From: Anaeramoeba flamelloides
Lineage: Eukaryota; Metamonada; Anaeramoebidae
Assembly (NCBI GenBank): GCA_027625915.1
Contig: JANTQA010000060.1
Span: 3,286,001 to 3,350,000 of the forward strand
Direction: 5' to 3'
DNA: 64,000 bases
Under the pieces are notes generated by a model. It saw only the letters and a program-made list of their open reading frames with translations. It searched no databases and was not told where the DNA came from. A program made the translations under genes and the position numbers. Each line of letters opens with the position of its first letter. Position 1 is the first letter of the stretch. Shown here piece by piece: positions 23,891 to 36,335 of this stretch.

Positions 23891-24707
23891 GTAAAATAAC
23901 CTTTACTATTTTGTCTTATTTATGCCTGTAGAATTATTCAAAAAATGTCTACTTCAAATTAAATCTTAAAAACCACCTACTTTGTTCAAAGAAAACACAC
24001 CTAAAGAAAAAATCTTAAACAATTTGTTGATTCCAATAAAAAAAAATTTCAAGTTATTTATTCTCTCAAAAGAAATTTATGAAAATTATCCATATCACCA
24101 AACTCTATCTTCTGAAATTTCCTTGAAAGATTTGTTTAAGTCTGAAATTTATGGACTTTTCTTTTTACAATTGAGGTAAAAGGGGAATTGATTATTTTTG
24201 TCTCAGGATTTTTTTAGATGTTAAAACTCATGTTTAATAAAAATCAAGCAGGATAAATTGAAACTTACTCTTTGGTGTTTTTTTCATTCCACATAAACGA
24301 ATCCTTAACAGACTTGATAATTCAGTTTGAATTTCCACTTTCAACTATTTTTTTAGAAAGGTCCAAATACTAAATGAACAAAATTACCCTAAATGGCAAT
24401 AAAATTTGGAGAATTTGTCTTGTTTGGCACTTAAACAACTTTCAACCAAAGAAAAAAATCTTCAAGACAACCAATTCACCTAATAAACAATTTTTTGTTA
24501 AGCAAAGATTAAAACAACCCATTTTCTTGCTTCAACTCAAAAAAATATTCACAAAAAATAAAGCAAATTATTTTCCTTTCAGTGAAGAGAGTATTAAACA
24601 AACCTAGTAATTTGAAATCGGAAACAGACCAACTCTAATTCTCTTGACTCAAAATAAATATTTATTTTCTTATTTTTTTCTATTTTTACAACCCTTTTTC
24701 TTTCACA

Positions 24708-27700
24708 ATGAGTGACTTAAATCATAAAACAGTTTCCAAAACAAAAAGGCTTACAAATGTTATCATTATGTTAATATGTGGTACTGGGAGTATTGTCTTT
24801 GGTAAACTTCAATTTCAAACCAAGGCCGTCGGAAGGGATGGGAAAAAGCATTATTTCAATAAGCCCTTATGGCAAAACGCAACAATGTTTTTAGGGATGT
24901 TGCTTTGTTTTACCTTTCCATTTTTCCTAAAGACACAAGAAAAAAAAAAAGATGAAACAAAAAAGCCATCATCAATGAAAAGACTTGCAAAGCTTACAAC
25001 TGCGCCTGCTACTTGCGACTTTTTGGCAACATACTTTATGAACATTGGCTTGATCTTTTTGCCAGCTTCAATGTGGCAACTCCTAAGAGGATCAATTGTG
25101 ATCTTTTCTGCAATTCTAACAGTCATTTATAGGAAAAGAAAAGTCCCTTTTTTCCAATGGGTTGGTGTGTCAATCGTTACAATTGGGCTAACACTTGTTG
25201 GATTCGCAGCCATTGTCGGAACACACGATACAAATGGTCAACAATTTTCTTCAATAGAAAAGGGTGTTGGAATCATCTTGGTTATTTTGGCTCAGTTTAT
25301 CCAAGCTTTACAAACTATGTAATTTAATGAATTCTCTCTTTTCTTTTCTTTTTTTTTTTTTTTTTTTTTTTTCTTTCATTCTTCTTTCCTTCTCTCTTCT
25401 TTTATTTCTGTCTTCATTTTGCTTTTCTAAAAAATTTTTTCCGTTTTCTTACTTTTTTTTTATTGTAATTTTTGTTGGCTAATTCGATTCGATTTTTCTT
25501 CCTTTGATTTTTGCAATTCTAAAATTTTATTTTTTTCTTTTGTTTTCTTCTTTAATTTATCACTTTTTCTAATTTTCTATTTTAAAATAACTTTTTAGTA
25601 TTGAAGAAACTTTATTACATGACTACGAAGATACTAACCCAGCACACATCGTTGGTTTTGAAGGTTTATGGGGACTTCTACTCTGTGTTGTTATCTCTGC
25701 ACCGTAATATTTTTTTTTTTTGTTTTTGCTGTGATTTAATTTACTTTATTTTTTTCTCTCCTTAAAGAAAATTCTTTAAAAAGAACAAACAAACAAATTT
25801 TCTTTGATTTTAATCTCTTTTTTTTTTTTTTTTCATTTTGCTGTGATTGTAAATCAAAATAAATTACAGCTTGAAAAAAACATTATTCTTCTTTCAAAAG
25901 AAACTAATATTTTTGAAAATACTGTTATTTTCCAATTAAAAAATGAAAATTTTTAGTTCACATTCCAAAATATTTTTCTAATTTATAAGTGGAAAAGAAA
26001 ACCCAAAAATCCTCATAGCATCTTTTAGAAATGATATTTTTAGACAACAAATTAAACTTCCTGAGAGAACTATAAGACAAAATTTTTACTTTTGGTAATT
26101 TGATTGTAACAGTTCTAATTAATATTAACTTTGGAAATTGAAATAAAAATTTTCATTTATTAATTGGCAAATAACAGTATAAATTTTCAATTTGTAATTT
26201 ATAATTTGTTCCACTAAAAAAGAATCAAATTCTAATCAATTGACAGACTTGTCTCTTAATTAAAAATCTTTTGCATAAAATTTTTGAAAATCAAATTTAA
26301 TGAAAAAATTGTCGTTTGCAAATACAAAAGAAAACATTTTGTTTGTAAAATACAAAAGAAAATATTATATTTTAAAGACAAAGGTTAATATTTTATTTAG
26401 GTTCTTTGTATTCAATTGTATTCAACATTTTTCTAAACTCTTACCAATATAAAAGAAGAATTTATGATCTTTCCTCATTTTTTTTGAACCCTTTGAAAAT
26501 CGATTAAATACAAACCCCACCAAACAAATGTTTGGTTGAAATTCAAAAATTGATTTTTATAAAGTCATTTTAAAAAAGTGTTTGATCGAGATACTATATG
26601 GGTGGGGAAAATAATTCTAGACACCCAATAACTTCAAATCCCCACCTCTAAGGAGAATTCGATTTAGCTGTATAATGTGAATTTTCAAAATAGGCATTAT
26701 ACAAAAGCGGTATGTCTCCAAGTAAAACTATATTAATAATTATACTTTTCAAAAAATGGCAAATCTACAATTTTTCCCACCATGTGAAAATAGGTCTAAA
26801 CAAGTCTATTAACTGTTTTATAGATATTTTTTGAAAACCTTTTTGTGACACGTTTTTAAAACGACTAAAACTAACATCTTACTCAATGGTAAATAAACTG
26901 CTTAAAAAAGTGAACCAAAAAATTTGAGTAACACTTTTTAAAAAACTTGTTATACACTTTTCCAAAACCTTCTTACTGGATCAGCGTATACCACAGAAAA
27001 GCCTAAAATTAAAGTATGTTACTATTGAATGTAAATCATATTAGTTCTCCATGCTTTGAATGCCTCTAAAAATTCTATTAGTAAAATATTACTATCAAGT
27101 TGATCTTATCAATTAAATATCATGATTATTATTCGTAAAAAATTCAAGAAAAAAAAAAAAATAATTTATTTCGAGACAAATTTAAAGGTTAAATCAGCAA
27201 TATTCAGACTTCAAAGTTGAAAAATATCTTTCTTAAATTTATGGCAAAATCTAGATTAGTTGCTAAAATAATTGATTTTTTTTCTTAAAAAATTAAATAA
27301 TTAGCTCTATGTTATTTTTTTTTACCAATTATTTCTGACAAATTGGAAGCATATTGAAAATCAAATTAGTTTTTCATAGAAAGGAAACTAAAGTAATCAG
27401 TCTTTGGGTTTTTATGTTAATAATTATTGAATTAATCTTTGAAATTAAAAGAATAAAAAAAATAGTTACTTTTGAATATTCTAAAATATTAAACTCTTAA
27501 AAACAGAAATACTATTATTTGGGTTTCTGATCTTTAGATTTGAACAAGTTATTAAAAAAATAAATTACCAAAATGATAATTTTTAATAGTGAACATTAGT
27601 AAAAAACCTAATAATTTTTTATGCAATAAGATTTATAATATATTTTTTAGAGCTATTTGAATTCTAAAGCAAATATAATTTACTTTCAATTACAACGTAA

Positions 27701-29370
27701 TTTGATCATAGAGAAATCTATGGTGACACTAATCCCTTAATAGGGATAATTTAGAATTGATGAGATCAACTTGATAGTAAGATTTTACTAATAGAATTTT
27801 TAGAGACATTCAAAGCCAAGTATCACTACTATGATTTACTTTCAATAGTAACATACTTTAATTATAGACCAGTTTATGGTGACACTACTTGCTAAAAATT
27901 TTGAGCTCCAACATTTTTAAAACAGCTTTATATTTTTTTTTTGTTTTTAAAAACCTTACTAGATCTTTAAGAGATTTTTATAATTTATTCTTTAAAAAAA
28001 AATATTTTAATTGTTAAGATTAATATAATCATTACAAAAGCATATTAAAAAACTTCAATATTGTTTTAGGACTTCTTTCTGAAATTAAAATTGATTAAAT
28101 TAGATATTATTAATGTATTTCTAAAAGATAATAATTTAGTTGTTTTTGTTTTTGTTTTCCATCATTCATCGCTAAAATATTTTATTTATCTTCTATCAAT
28201 CCCCAAACAATTTTGATTAACTCAACTTAGCGATTCTAGTTCTTTATTATTATATTTTAAAACAATCCCAAGAGTATTGAGAAAATGAAAGCAACAAAAT
28301 ATTCAAAATTTTTCATTTGCTCTTCACTATTTATCTTTTAACAGAAAATTCACAACATTTATTATTTTAATTGCATTATAGTCAAAAACATGAAAAATTA
28401 TGATGAAGAATTAGAGTTGGGATTTAAATGAAATATTGGTGCTTTAATTTCTGAAAGGATTTATTTAAAAAAGAGATCTAACAATTAATTTTAATCAAAA
28501 CAAAAAAAAAAAAAAGATAAAAATTTGAATCATGATTTTAGAAATTTACCAAAGCAAAGAATAAAATCAAATAAAAATAATGTCACGCGCCTTCATAAAG
28601 AATAAAAATTGAAAATTTGGCAAAAAACAAAAAAAAAAGCATTAATTTTTAAAATTAAAAAAAATCCTTAAATTTCAAAATTAGATTTGTTATGAAATTA
28701 AAAATTTTTATAATTGAGACAAGAAAAAATTTACCTGAAAGAAAAAAAAAAAAAAAAAAAAACTGAATAAGGAATGAAATTAATAAAAAAACATCGAACC
28801 AATTTCTTGTAAAAATATTTTTTTCTTAAAAACTCAAAATTATTATTATTGTTTTTTCTCTCTTATTGATTTATTCTAATTATCTACAAAATTTATTAAT
28901 ATAGAATTGCTTATTACGTCCCAAAAAAATCAGGATTTAAAGAAGATTCCATTGATACCTTTGTTATGCTCGGGAATTCCGGTTTCTTAATTGGAATATG
29001 CTGTGTTTATATTGTTGTCATTCTATTATATAATTATACTGGTATGGTCATCACCGATTTTAGTTCTGCTTTACTTAGAAACATTCTTGATGGCTTAAGA
29101 ACCTTGTTTATTTGGGTAACTTTAATTATTATCTACTATGCTTCCCCAACATCTGGATTTGGCGAAGAATGGACAAATTGGAGTTATCTACAGTTAGGTG
29201 GATTTATTGCCTTAGTTGTTGGTACTTTTATGTACAATAAAATTCTCAAATTCCCTTGCTTTAATTACAAAGAAGAGTATGAACAAATTGAAAGCGTGAA
29301 TGTTTTGGAATCCTCTGATTTAGATGATGATTTATCGTCTTTAATGACATCAGATTCAGAGGAAAAATAA
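24708..29370 (+). CDS. SLC35F6: SLC35F6-like drug/metabolite-superfamily transporter, three exons
   Basis: Predicted ten-helix membrane carrier of the DMT/nucleotide-sugar transporter fold; human SLC35F6 is endolysosomal/mitochondrial, and its substrate is poorly known. Exons are 24708-25318, 25599-25703 and 28905-29370; both junctions are phase 2 and the spliced frame gives 393 aa, close to the human protein's 371. Donors are GTAATTTA and GTAATATT; acceptors CTTTTTAG and AATATAG. Family matches visible by eye are ASMWQLLRGSIVIFSAI, the HIVGFEGLWGLLL block formed by exon 2, and SSALLRNILDGLRTLFIWV in exon 3. Hydrophobic segments start near residues 18, 64, 103, 124, 147, 184 and, in the last two exons, at GLWGLLLCVV, GFLIGICCVY, LRTLFIWVTL and YLQLGGFIAL. 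The tail is acidic (SSDLDDDLSS). The gene is divergent from CUL4 and an A-rich AATAAA-containing region follows its stop. Confidence 0.9.
25319..25598 (+). other. SLC35F6 intron 1 (280 bp)
   Basis: Starts GTAATTTAATG directly after ...CAAACTAT and ends in a T-rich tract plus CTTTTTAG. A strong pyrimidine-rich block (25335-25590) fills most of the intron. No other feature is visible. Confidence 0.85.
26597..26786. repeat. Short inverted-repeat element G (about 190 bp)
   Basis: The left end ATGGGTGGGGAAAATAATTC and the right end TTTTTCCCACCATGTG are imperfect inverse complements. The interior is more GC-rich than the surrounding intron (CCCACCTCTAAGGAG). No second copy was found in the window. 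Confidence 0.5.
26978..27900. repeat. Foldback element B, copy 1, in SLC35F6 intron 2
   Basis: The left arm (26978-27120) and right arm (27745-27897) are long inverse complements: AATTAAAGTATGTTACTATTG, TCTAAAAATTCTATTAGTAA and TATCAAGTTGATCTTATCAA on the left recur inverted on the right. The centre (27170-27480) matches the centres of the B copies at 34536, 43105 and 56974. Total about 920 bp with no transposase. Confidence 0.75.
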
Positions 29371-32143
29371 TCTTATTTTGTTTATTCCTAAATTATTATT
29401 AAATTAAAACTAAAACGGAAAAATAAAAAATAAAATCAATTAAAATCACTAAAAATTCAAGTATTTGATTCAATTAGATCAAAATTAATAAGATCAAAAT
29501 TTTAAAATAAAATTAAAGATTGATCATTTGTTTTATTTTTTTTTTTTTTTCATTTTTTATATCATTTTGAAATTTTTTTAAAATTTTGAGTTTTTTTGTT
29601 TTTTTAAATGATTTTTGATTTTTTTTGAAGAGAAATCAACATCATATTACTTTTATTTGAGGGTTAAAACAATAAAATAATTTTTCTAGTTAAAAAGAAA
29701 AAATATAAGCAAAAACAAGTGGATTTACGAACTTTTAATGTATTTAAAAAATCAAATTTTCAAAGTAATTAATCCTTGTAGGTAATAACAAGTATTTAGC
29801 AAGGTTAAATGTTTTTAAAAGGAATACCACACAATTAAGTAGGAACCATAATTTTGGATAGAGAATTAAGAAAACTCCATTTTAACTCAGGCTATTAAGA
29901 CCTATCCATTTTTTTTTGATTACAGATACTATTGTAATTCAATCAATTAACCATTAAAAAATGATTTAAATAATTGACTATATGTTGAAAATGATTCAAA
30001 AGCTTGGATTTTTAGGAAAATTTAGAGACTTGAATTTAAATAATTTTTTTTACAAATTTTTTTTTAGATACTGAAATAAAAAAAAAAAATAGATCATCTG
30101 AAATATTGAAGTTTTATGTCAGATTATTATATTGCCATTTCATTTTAATTCAAGTGTATTTATTATATCGACTTAAATCAGTATTAATGAAGAATTGTCA
30201 TAGTACTTTTGTTGTTATTATAAATTTGAAATTTTTAGTAAAAATTTTTGGATTATAATATAGAATATCACTTTATCTAAAAATATATTTTTTTATCTCA
30301 AATTATAATATTATTATTTAAGGCGGAGTTTTTATATTCCTCTTATTTTATCATAATTATTAAATTTAGATTTTGAAATTTATTTAAATCGTTCAAATAT
30401 ATTTTTATTGTCTGTTAGGTAAATTAAATTATTTGATCTATTTTTATATACTAATTTTAATAATAATATCATTTGTATGATAGAAGAAATATATTTTCTC
30501 TCAATATTACTAAGAAATCGAAATATTGACTATTATTTGTATAAATTGTACAATCCTGAGAAAATGAAATAAAAAAAAAAAAATTGAAAGCGTAGTTTAT
30601 CAATTTAAATTATTTAAAATATGAATTGATTTTAAATTTTTAAAATTTGATAAATACTATGTTAGGGTGGAGGATAAATAATAAATGAAGTTACAAATAT
30701 GATAAAAAAACAGAATATATAAATTCTAATTTATTTTTAAAAATATCCAGATGAACCTTAAAATAGTATTTTTAAAATAAAATTTCAAATAATTTTTTTA
30801 ATGGAGTATCAAAATTTGTAGAATGTATTTATTTTTGATCCTAGATTTGACAATAATTATCAATAAAAAAGTTTTTTTAAATATTATTTATATTTTTAAA
30901 TATCATAGTTTTTCAGCTGGGTAATTTGGTATCTTTCCAACATTTCTTCTTCTTCTTTTTTTATATTCAAGATCTTTTGTTACTCTTTTCAAAGTTTTTT
31001 TATTATCAAAAAAAGATAGTTACAGGATAAAAAGAGTGTTATTTTAAGGCTATTGAAATATGGAAATTATTGTAGAGAAATCAAATTGGTTTCTATTGTA
31101 ATTTTTTTTGGATCTTCAATAGGAAATCAAAATGAACATTATTATTTTTCTCAACAGAGCTGTAAGAATTTTAGTTTTTTTAATGGTTAAGAAAAAATAA
31201 TGATTTACTAGATTTATTCAGATATGTGATCAACTATTCAGCAATATCAATTATTCTACTTATTTCTTATTTATTCTTTAAAGGTCATTTATAAAAAATA
31301 ATTGATATTTGAAAAAAAATACCATTCTTTGACTGTAACAAAGTTTGTCTTTCATGTGTTTACTAAATTGTATTTGGTTCAATATTTTTTTCGAATTGAC
31401 TGATTCATCACAGAGTTGAAGGCATATCTCTTGAAAACTATTGCTAAAATAATTTCCTTGATCTATCAATAACAATAAAGTAAATAAAGATCTTGCATGA
31501 ATTTTTTTAATTGTTTTTTTATTAAAAAAAAATTGACTAAATAAAATACTTTATAAAAATGAGATTATTTTTTCCTTGTTATATATAATCCTATTGCATT
31601 GTGTTCTGTGTTTTATATTATCTTTTTTTTTTTTTTACAAGAATGTGACTATTTTGCAATTGGTTACCTTATCGCTTAAAATAATCAATATTTTAAGAAC
31701 ATAACAATAAATAAGTGCCTTGATTAACAAAAAAAAAAAAAAAAAAAAAAATTTCAAATTAATTGATCACAATCAACAGATATGAAAAAATACAAAAAAG
31801 GTCAATAAAAAAAAAAACAATTCTCAGTTTAGAATTAATAAAAAAAGAAAATTTAAAAAATTTATTTATGTGTTATCTCTGTGTTTTTTTTTTTTTTTTT
31901 TGATGAATTTTTTAAAAAGGGGATTGATAAATTCGAAAATAAATATTAAAATTTATTTTCTTTCAAAAATATTAAAATTGTTAGAACTTTAAATATAATT
32001 TAAATTTCTCAGGTGCTATTTAAAAAATAAAAATAGATGAGGTTTTAAGAAATAAAAATAAAAAATTTATTTTTAATTCAAATAAAAAGACTTTGATAAT
32101 AAAAAAAAGAAAAAGCGCGATCTACGCTTTGCTCATCATTTTC
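29371..32143. other. Intergenic between convergent genes
   Basis: SLC35F6 (+) and the acidic-protein gene (-) end into this 2.8-kb interval, so it contains two 3' ends. It has long A and T runs (for example 31732-31750 and 31881-31900), no recognisable ORF and no copy of repeats A-H that I could identify. Confidence 0.6.
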
Positions 32144-34144
32144 TTATTTATAACCTTGGAGAACATTAAAAAGATCTGTTTTTTTTTTATGATTATATTT
32201 CTGGAAATTATTTTCTTTTGTCTGTGTAGATAATAAATCTTGGTTAATGTTGTTTTTCTTTTTTGAGCCAAAGATTACAGGGTTGTTCAAATTTATATTA
32301 CTTTTTTCAAATTTGGATATATTCTTCTCAGAGGTTATGTTTCTTGGACCAAACCTTCTTCTAAAGGGTTTATTTTTTCTCGTATTAAATAAGTAATTTT
32401 GAGTTTTGCTTTTGATTTGCTTTAAATCGTTTTCCGTCAGCCCACTTTGATTATTCTTTTGGTATATTTTTTCCAAAATTTTCGGTTGGTTTGAGATGGA
32501 AAGGATTGACTCTTCAATTTGTAAGTTTTTATTCAATTCTTTAAGTGACTCTGAGCCCATTATTTGTAAATTATAATTGGTTTCCTTTTCGGGCTCTGGT
32601 TGTAATTCGTTCTCTGATTCTGATCCCGATCCTAATTCTGACTGTGATTCCGATTCATGATCAGAATTAAAATTGGAATTTGCTTTTGCTTTTGCTTTTG
32701 ATTTTGTTTTTCGCTTGCCTTTTTTTTTTTTTTTCTTTTTTTTGTTGTTTTCTTTTTGATCAGAATCTGAGCTATTTGCAAATAAGGAATTTTTCCAAGA
32801 GTTATCCGGTTTTGATCCATATTTTGATAATTTTGATACGTTTTTAATTAAATTTGAATCTTCATCCGAACTTTCAATAAAATCATCGCCATTATCTTGA
32901 TCGTTTTCATCTTGCCAATAATTTGATCCCTTTTTATTCTTCTTTTGGCCATTGCGATCATTTCCATAAAACCCGGTTGAGGTGATTGAATTTGTTATAT
33001 TTCCTTGGTAGTTGCCCATAATTAAACTTTGTTCGTCGTTTTCCTCTTTGGTAATGTTTTGGAATTTATTTCTCCATTTACCAGTAACTATATTTACAAT
33101 TCTTTTCATTTCCTTTTCTTCTTGTTCAGCAAACCATTGATCTAAATCATCTTCACTGTCGTTTTTAGCTTTGTTGCCTTTCTTTTTTTTTTTTTTTTTG
33201 TTGCTCATCTTGTCTTTAACTTCATTTTCAGTTTCCTTGTTTTTTGTTTCTTCCTTATTCGCAGACTCACCTTCTTTGTCTTCTTTGTCTTCCTTTCCTT
33301 CTTCTTTTTTCTCTTCATCTTCATCTTGTTTGTCCTCTTCAATTAATAAACCAATTTCTTCCTCTTTTTCCCTTAGATTTTCTTTATTAATCCTGATTTT
33401 AGGTTTTACATCCAAGCTCTCAATGATTTTATTATATTGGCAGAAATTTTCTTCTCTTCTAGTTTCCAACTCTTGAACAACAAGAAGCAAGTCCTCAATA
33501 AGAAACTCTGTTTGCTGTTGCTTAGTTTGAAGAAGAAATGCTGGCTTGTCCCATTGGATTTTTGCATTTCGAATTATACGTTGAGTTCTCTGTTGCAATT
33601 TTTGTTCCTTAGGGAGTAACGTACTTGGAATAACAAATTCTTCTTCTTCTTTTTCTTTTTCTTTCTTTTTTGATACTTGTTGCTTCTTATTTTTTGTTTT
33701 TTTTTGATCTTGTTTTTTGGATGGCTTTTTTTTGTTTTTCTTTGATCCTTTTTTAGATCCTTTCTTAACTCTGTTCCCTCCATATGAATCTTCTTCACTT
33801 GATTCAATTTTTAATTCAAAATCCGAAAACATTTCTTCATCAGATTTTGCTTCTTTTGATTTGTCTTCATTGTCGCTATTACTTGAACTGCTCTCTATTA
33901 CTCTTTTCTTTTTTGTTTTTGTTTTTTTTTCTTTTTTTTTCTTTTTTTGTTGTTGATCTTTTACAGAAACATTATTTTCTTTGTTATTTTCACTACTGCT
34001 ACTACTGCTTGATGAATCACTACTACTCCCAGATCCACTGCTATTGTTACTGGTGGTGCCACTTGAACTTTCACTACCACTATTTGAGGATTCGCTATTT
34101 GTTGAGCTACTAGAACTTGATTTTTCGCTATCAGAAATTAACAT
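32144..34144 (-). CDS. Unrecognised Ser/Asp/Glu/Lys-rich, largely disordered protein (666 aa)
   Basis: A single intronless ORF from ATG 34144 to TAA 32144. The N-terminal 65 residues are almost pure Ser with Asn, Gly and Glu. Residues 70-170 are Lys-rich with acidic patches. A probable folded helical segment follows at about 175-255 (LPKEQKLQQRTQRIIRNAKI, WDKPAFLLQTKQQQ, LLLVVQELETRREENF). Then come an acidic/Lys block, a short helix-like piece (DLDQWFAEQEEKEMKRIVNI) and a C-terminal basic region (RRRFGPRN). Codon use and length leave little doubt it is a gene, but no domain family was recognised. Alternating acidic and lysine blocks suggest a nuclear or nucleolar protein, which is inference only. 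It has no obvious partner among its neighbours. Confidence 0.75.
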   Translation of the reverse strand: MLISDSEKSSSSSSTNSESSNSGSESSSGTTSNNSSGSGSSSDSSSSSSSSENNKENNVSVKDQQQKKKKKEKKTKTKKKRVIESSSSNSDNEDKSKEAKSDEEMFSDFELKIESSEEDSYGGNRVKKGSKKGSKKNKKKPSKKQDQKKTKNKKQQVSKKKEKEKEEEEFVIPSTLLPKEQKLQQRTQRIIRNAKIQWDKPAFLLQTKQQQTEFLIEDLLLVVQELETRREENFCQYNKIIESLDVKPKIRINKENLREKEEEIGLLIEEDKQDEDEEKKEEGKEDKEDKEGESANKEETKNKETENEVKDKMSNKKKKKKKGNKAKNDSEDDLDQWFAEQEEKEMKRIVNIVTGKWRNKFQNITKEENDEQSLIMGNYQGNITNSITSTGFYGNDRNGQKKNKKGSNYWQDENDQDNGDDFIESSDEDSNLIKNVSKLSKYGSKPDNSWKNSLFANSSDSDQKENNKKKKKKKKGKRKTKSKAKAKANSNFNSDHESESQSELGSGSESENELQPEPEKETNYNLQIMGSESLKELNKNLQIEESILSISNQPKILEKIYQKNNQSGLTENDLKQIKSKTQNYLFNTRKNKPFRRRFGPRNITSEKNISKFEKSNINLNNPVIFGSKKKNNINQDLLSTQTKENNFQKYNHKKKTDLFNVLQGYK

Positions 34145-34535
34145 TTTATTTTTTTTAAAAAAATGTCTGTTGGTGGAAATTTAGAGGAAAAACAATGAAA
34201 TAAATTTAATTGAACTTGGGTTTACTCAATAATATTGTCAATGTGGATTGGTTAAAGACAATTTATATTTTGTTGTTTGTGGTTTTTTTCCTCAAAATCG
34301 TAAAATAACATAACGTATAGTTTTAAAAATATTCTGAGGATTGTTTCTTTTATTTTGAATCTCACTTTCGATAGTGATATTATTATATCTTCATTATATT
34401 TTTCAAACACTTTGATGAAGTATCAAATTCAAATCACTTCGCTTGTAGAAAATAGATCATCTTATTATTTCAGAAAAGTACAGATTAAATTAATACTGTT
34501 TTTAAAATAACTCGTGAAGAAAAATTTAATATGTG

Positions 34536-35293
34536 TTTAAGGGATTAGCGTTAACATAGATTTCCCCATAATCAAGATCTGTTGTAATTGGGTGTAAATG
34601 ATATAAGTTCACCATGGCTCAAATAGCTCTAAAAAATCTATTATAAATCTTAAAACACAATAAATTATTTCATTTTTTACGAATGATCACAATGAAAAAA
34701 GTTTTATTTTGAAATTATTTTTTTTATTCCTTTTCCCAATCTAAAAATAGAAACTCAAAATAATAGTATTCTGGTATTGAATAATTTAGATTTAGAACTT
34801 CCAAAAGTAACTATTTTTAGAATTTTTGAATTTCAAAGATTAACTCAATATTCATTAACATAAAAACCTAAAGATGAATTAGTTTTGTTTGCTTTTGATG
34901 AAGATTCTTGTCACAGCAATATATTTGCATGATTTGAGAAATAATTTGTCAATAAAAAATCATGGGTTAATTCTTTAATTTTTAAAAAAAAACGAATTTT
35001 TTAGTAATTAATCTACATTTCGCCACAAATTTAAGAAAGATATTTTGTGACTTTGTAGTCTGAATATTGATAATTCAACCTTTAAATTTGTGGCGAAATG
35101 CAGATTTTATTCTGAAATTGCTGGGTTTTTTACTAATACATAGATCATTTTTAATTGATGATATCACAAATATTACTACTTGACTAATCGATTTTTTAGT
35201 TATATTTGAACAATGTAACACTAATGCGGTTTGGACCAATAAACTACTTACTTTGATCCTAGGCTTCTCCTTGGTAGACGCTAATCCCTTAAA
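34536..35293. repeat. Foldback element B, copy 2, apparently complete (758 bp)
   Basis: It begins TTTAAGGGATTAGCGT and ends ACGCTAATCCCTTAAA, a perfect 16-bp terminal inverted repeat. Longer imperfect arms extend inwards (GCTCTAAAAAATCTATTA left; AATCGATTTTTTAGTTATA right). The centre contains TCAACCTTTAAATTTGTGGC, shared with other B copies. No coding capacity. Confidence 0.85.
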
Positions 35294-35714
35294 TATGAAA
35301 AGAATGTTTTTTTTTTTTGTTATAGAAGACCTATACATCAACCGATCAAAGAAACCAAAAATAAACTCTAATTAAAGATAGTATTGGTTTCTTAAAGTTC
35401 TATTATTTCAAAAGAAATTCTAAAAATGAAGGATCGAATAGCAAAATTTATCTCAAAAAATAGAATTAATTTTTAAGATAAAATTAAGAACACCAAAAAA
35501 ACAAAACATTCAAAAAAAGTGAGAATAATATGAAAAATTTACAACTAATTAAATTTATAATTTAAATTTTACTGAAAATCTCAAGGCTTTTACTTTCAAA
35601 ATTGATTTGAACTTAGGTATACTATTGGTTTCTATATTGTATGTGGCATTGGAACAAGAACAAAAAAAAAAAAACAGAATATATTTTGAAACACGGATTA
35701 TAGTTGTTGTACAC
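35294..35714 (+). repeat. Repeat family D, copy 1
   Basis: Contains TATAGAAGACCTATACATCAA, TTCAAAAGAAATTCTAAAAATG and ends TTTTGAAACACGGATTATAG, all shared with the D copies at 35828 and 37110. It directly follows the end of B copy 2 and its own left end appears lost. Confidence 0.7.
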
Positions 35715-35827
35715 GTTTTATTTTGATCATTGTAAATTTTGGGCAATTTTAACTTTTCTTTTTGTAAACAAAAGTTCATCTCTCTGTAAGTTTTTTTGCA
35801 TACTCTTGTCATAATAAAACATGATGA

Positions 35828-36335
35828 AAAGTATAACCTGTGTTTCAAAATAAAATACATATTTTTTTGTTATAGAAGACCTATTCATTAAACGATCAAA
35901 GAAAACAACGATAAGTCCTACAACCCGTTCCGCTTTTAAGACACAAACTCTGAAAGGAAATTTAAGGCACAAAAAAATCTCAAATAAAAGCACAAAATTT
36001 GGGATTCTTTTAAATAAACGATTTTACTAATATTTGAATTTTGCCCCTTAATTTGAGATTAACTTTGGTCTTTAAATTTCGTTGAAAGTTTGTGTCTTAA
36101 ATGTGGAACTGACTGTAAACAAATCTGGTAATAGTTTCTTGTAGCTCTTAAATTTCAAAAGAAATTCTAAAAATGAAAGATCAATTTGTTAATTAATTTC
36201 AAGAAATAGATTTAATTTTTCAGAAAATAATTAATATCAAAAAAAGAACAAAAAATAAAAATAAAGTATTTTTTGAAATATTTTCAACAAAAACTTAACC
36301 TAATTTAAATTGTTCTGAAAATACCCAATGCTATA
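35828..36335 (+). repeat. Repeat family D, copy 2, interrupted by element C
   Basis: The left end GTATAACCTGTGTTTCAAAA is inverse to the right ends of copies 1 and 3 (TTTTGAAACAC...), which shows that D has terminal inverted repeats. The D sequence stops at 35920, resumes after 36115 with TTTCTTGTAGCTCTTAAATTTC, and continues to about 36335. It stands head to tail after copy 1. Confidence 0.7.
35921..36115. repeat. TA-flanked palindromic MITE C, copy inside D
   Basis: About 195 bp with inverse ends (CGTTCCGCTTTTAAG left, CTTAAATGTGGAACTGACTG right), flanked by TA on both sides (35919-35920 and 36116-36117). The interior inverse words AAATTTAAGGCAC and CAAATTAAGGCA match copy 46999-47196. The left terminus has decayed from CAGTCAGTT. 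Confidence 0.8.

Larger units (their letters stand above)
20148..24707. other. Intergenic between CUL4 and SLC35F6 (divergent genes)
   Basis: Both neighbouring genes are transcribed away from this 4.6-kb interval, so it holds both promoters. It contains repeat A copies at 20201-20648 and 21441-21835 and the right end of a B foldback element at 23735-23890. Two short ORFs at 23982-24179 and 24374-24607 were judged non-coding. No other feature was recognised. Confidence 0.6.
25704..28904 (+). other. SLC35F6 intron 2 (3201 bp)
   Basis: Starts GTAATATT after exon 2 and ends TTAATATAG. It carries the short inverted-repeat element G (26597-26786) and a complete-looking foldback B element (26978-27900). 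The remainder is A+T-rich without coding character. It splits the transporter so that all of the C-terminal four helices lie after the intron. Confidence 0.85.

Noticed and set aside
23982-24430. Possible two-exon gene (GTAAAAGG donor, TTTTTTTAG acceptor, phase-consistent)
   Set aside because: The first exon has no ATG and an in-frame stop lies just upstream without an acceptor between; the match of phase is likely chance.
24374-24607. 77-aa ORF just upstream of SLC35F6
   Set aside because: Lys/Asn/Phe-biased, no motif, ends without a sensible splice to the transporter exon.
32144-34144. eIF3c assignment for the acidic protein
   Set aside because: The Ser/acidic start is similar in flavour but no eIF3c motif or PCI domain is present.
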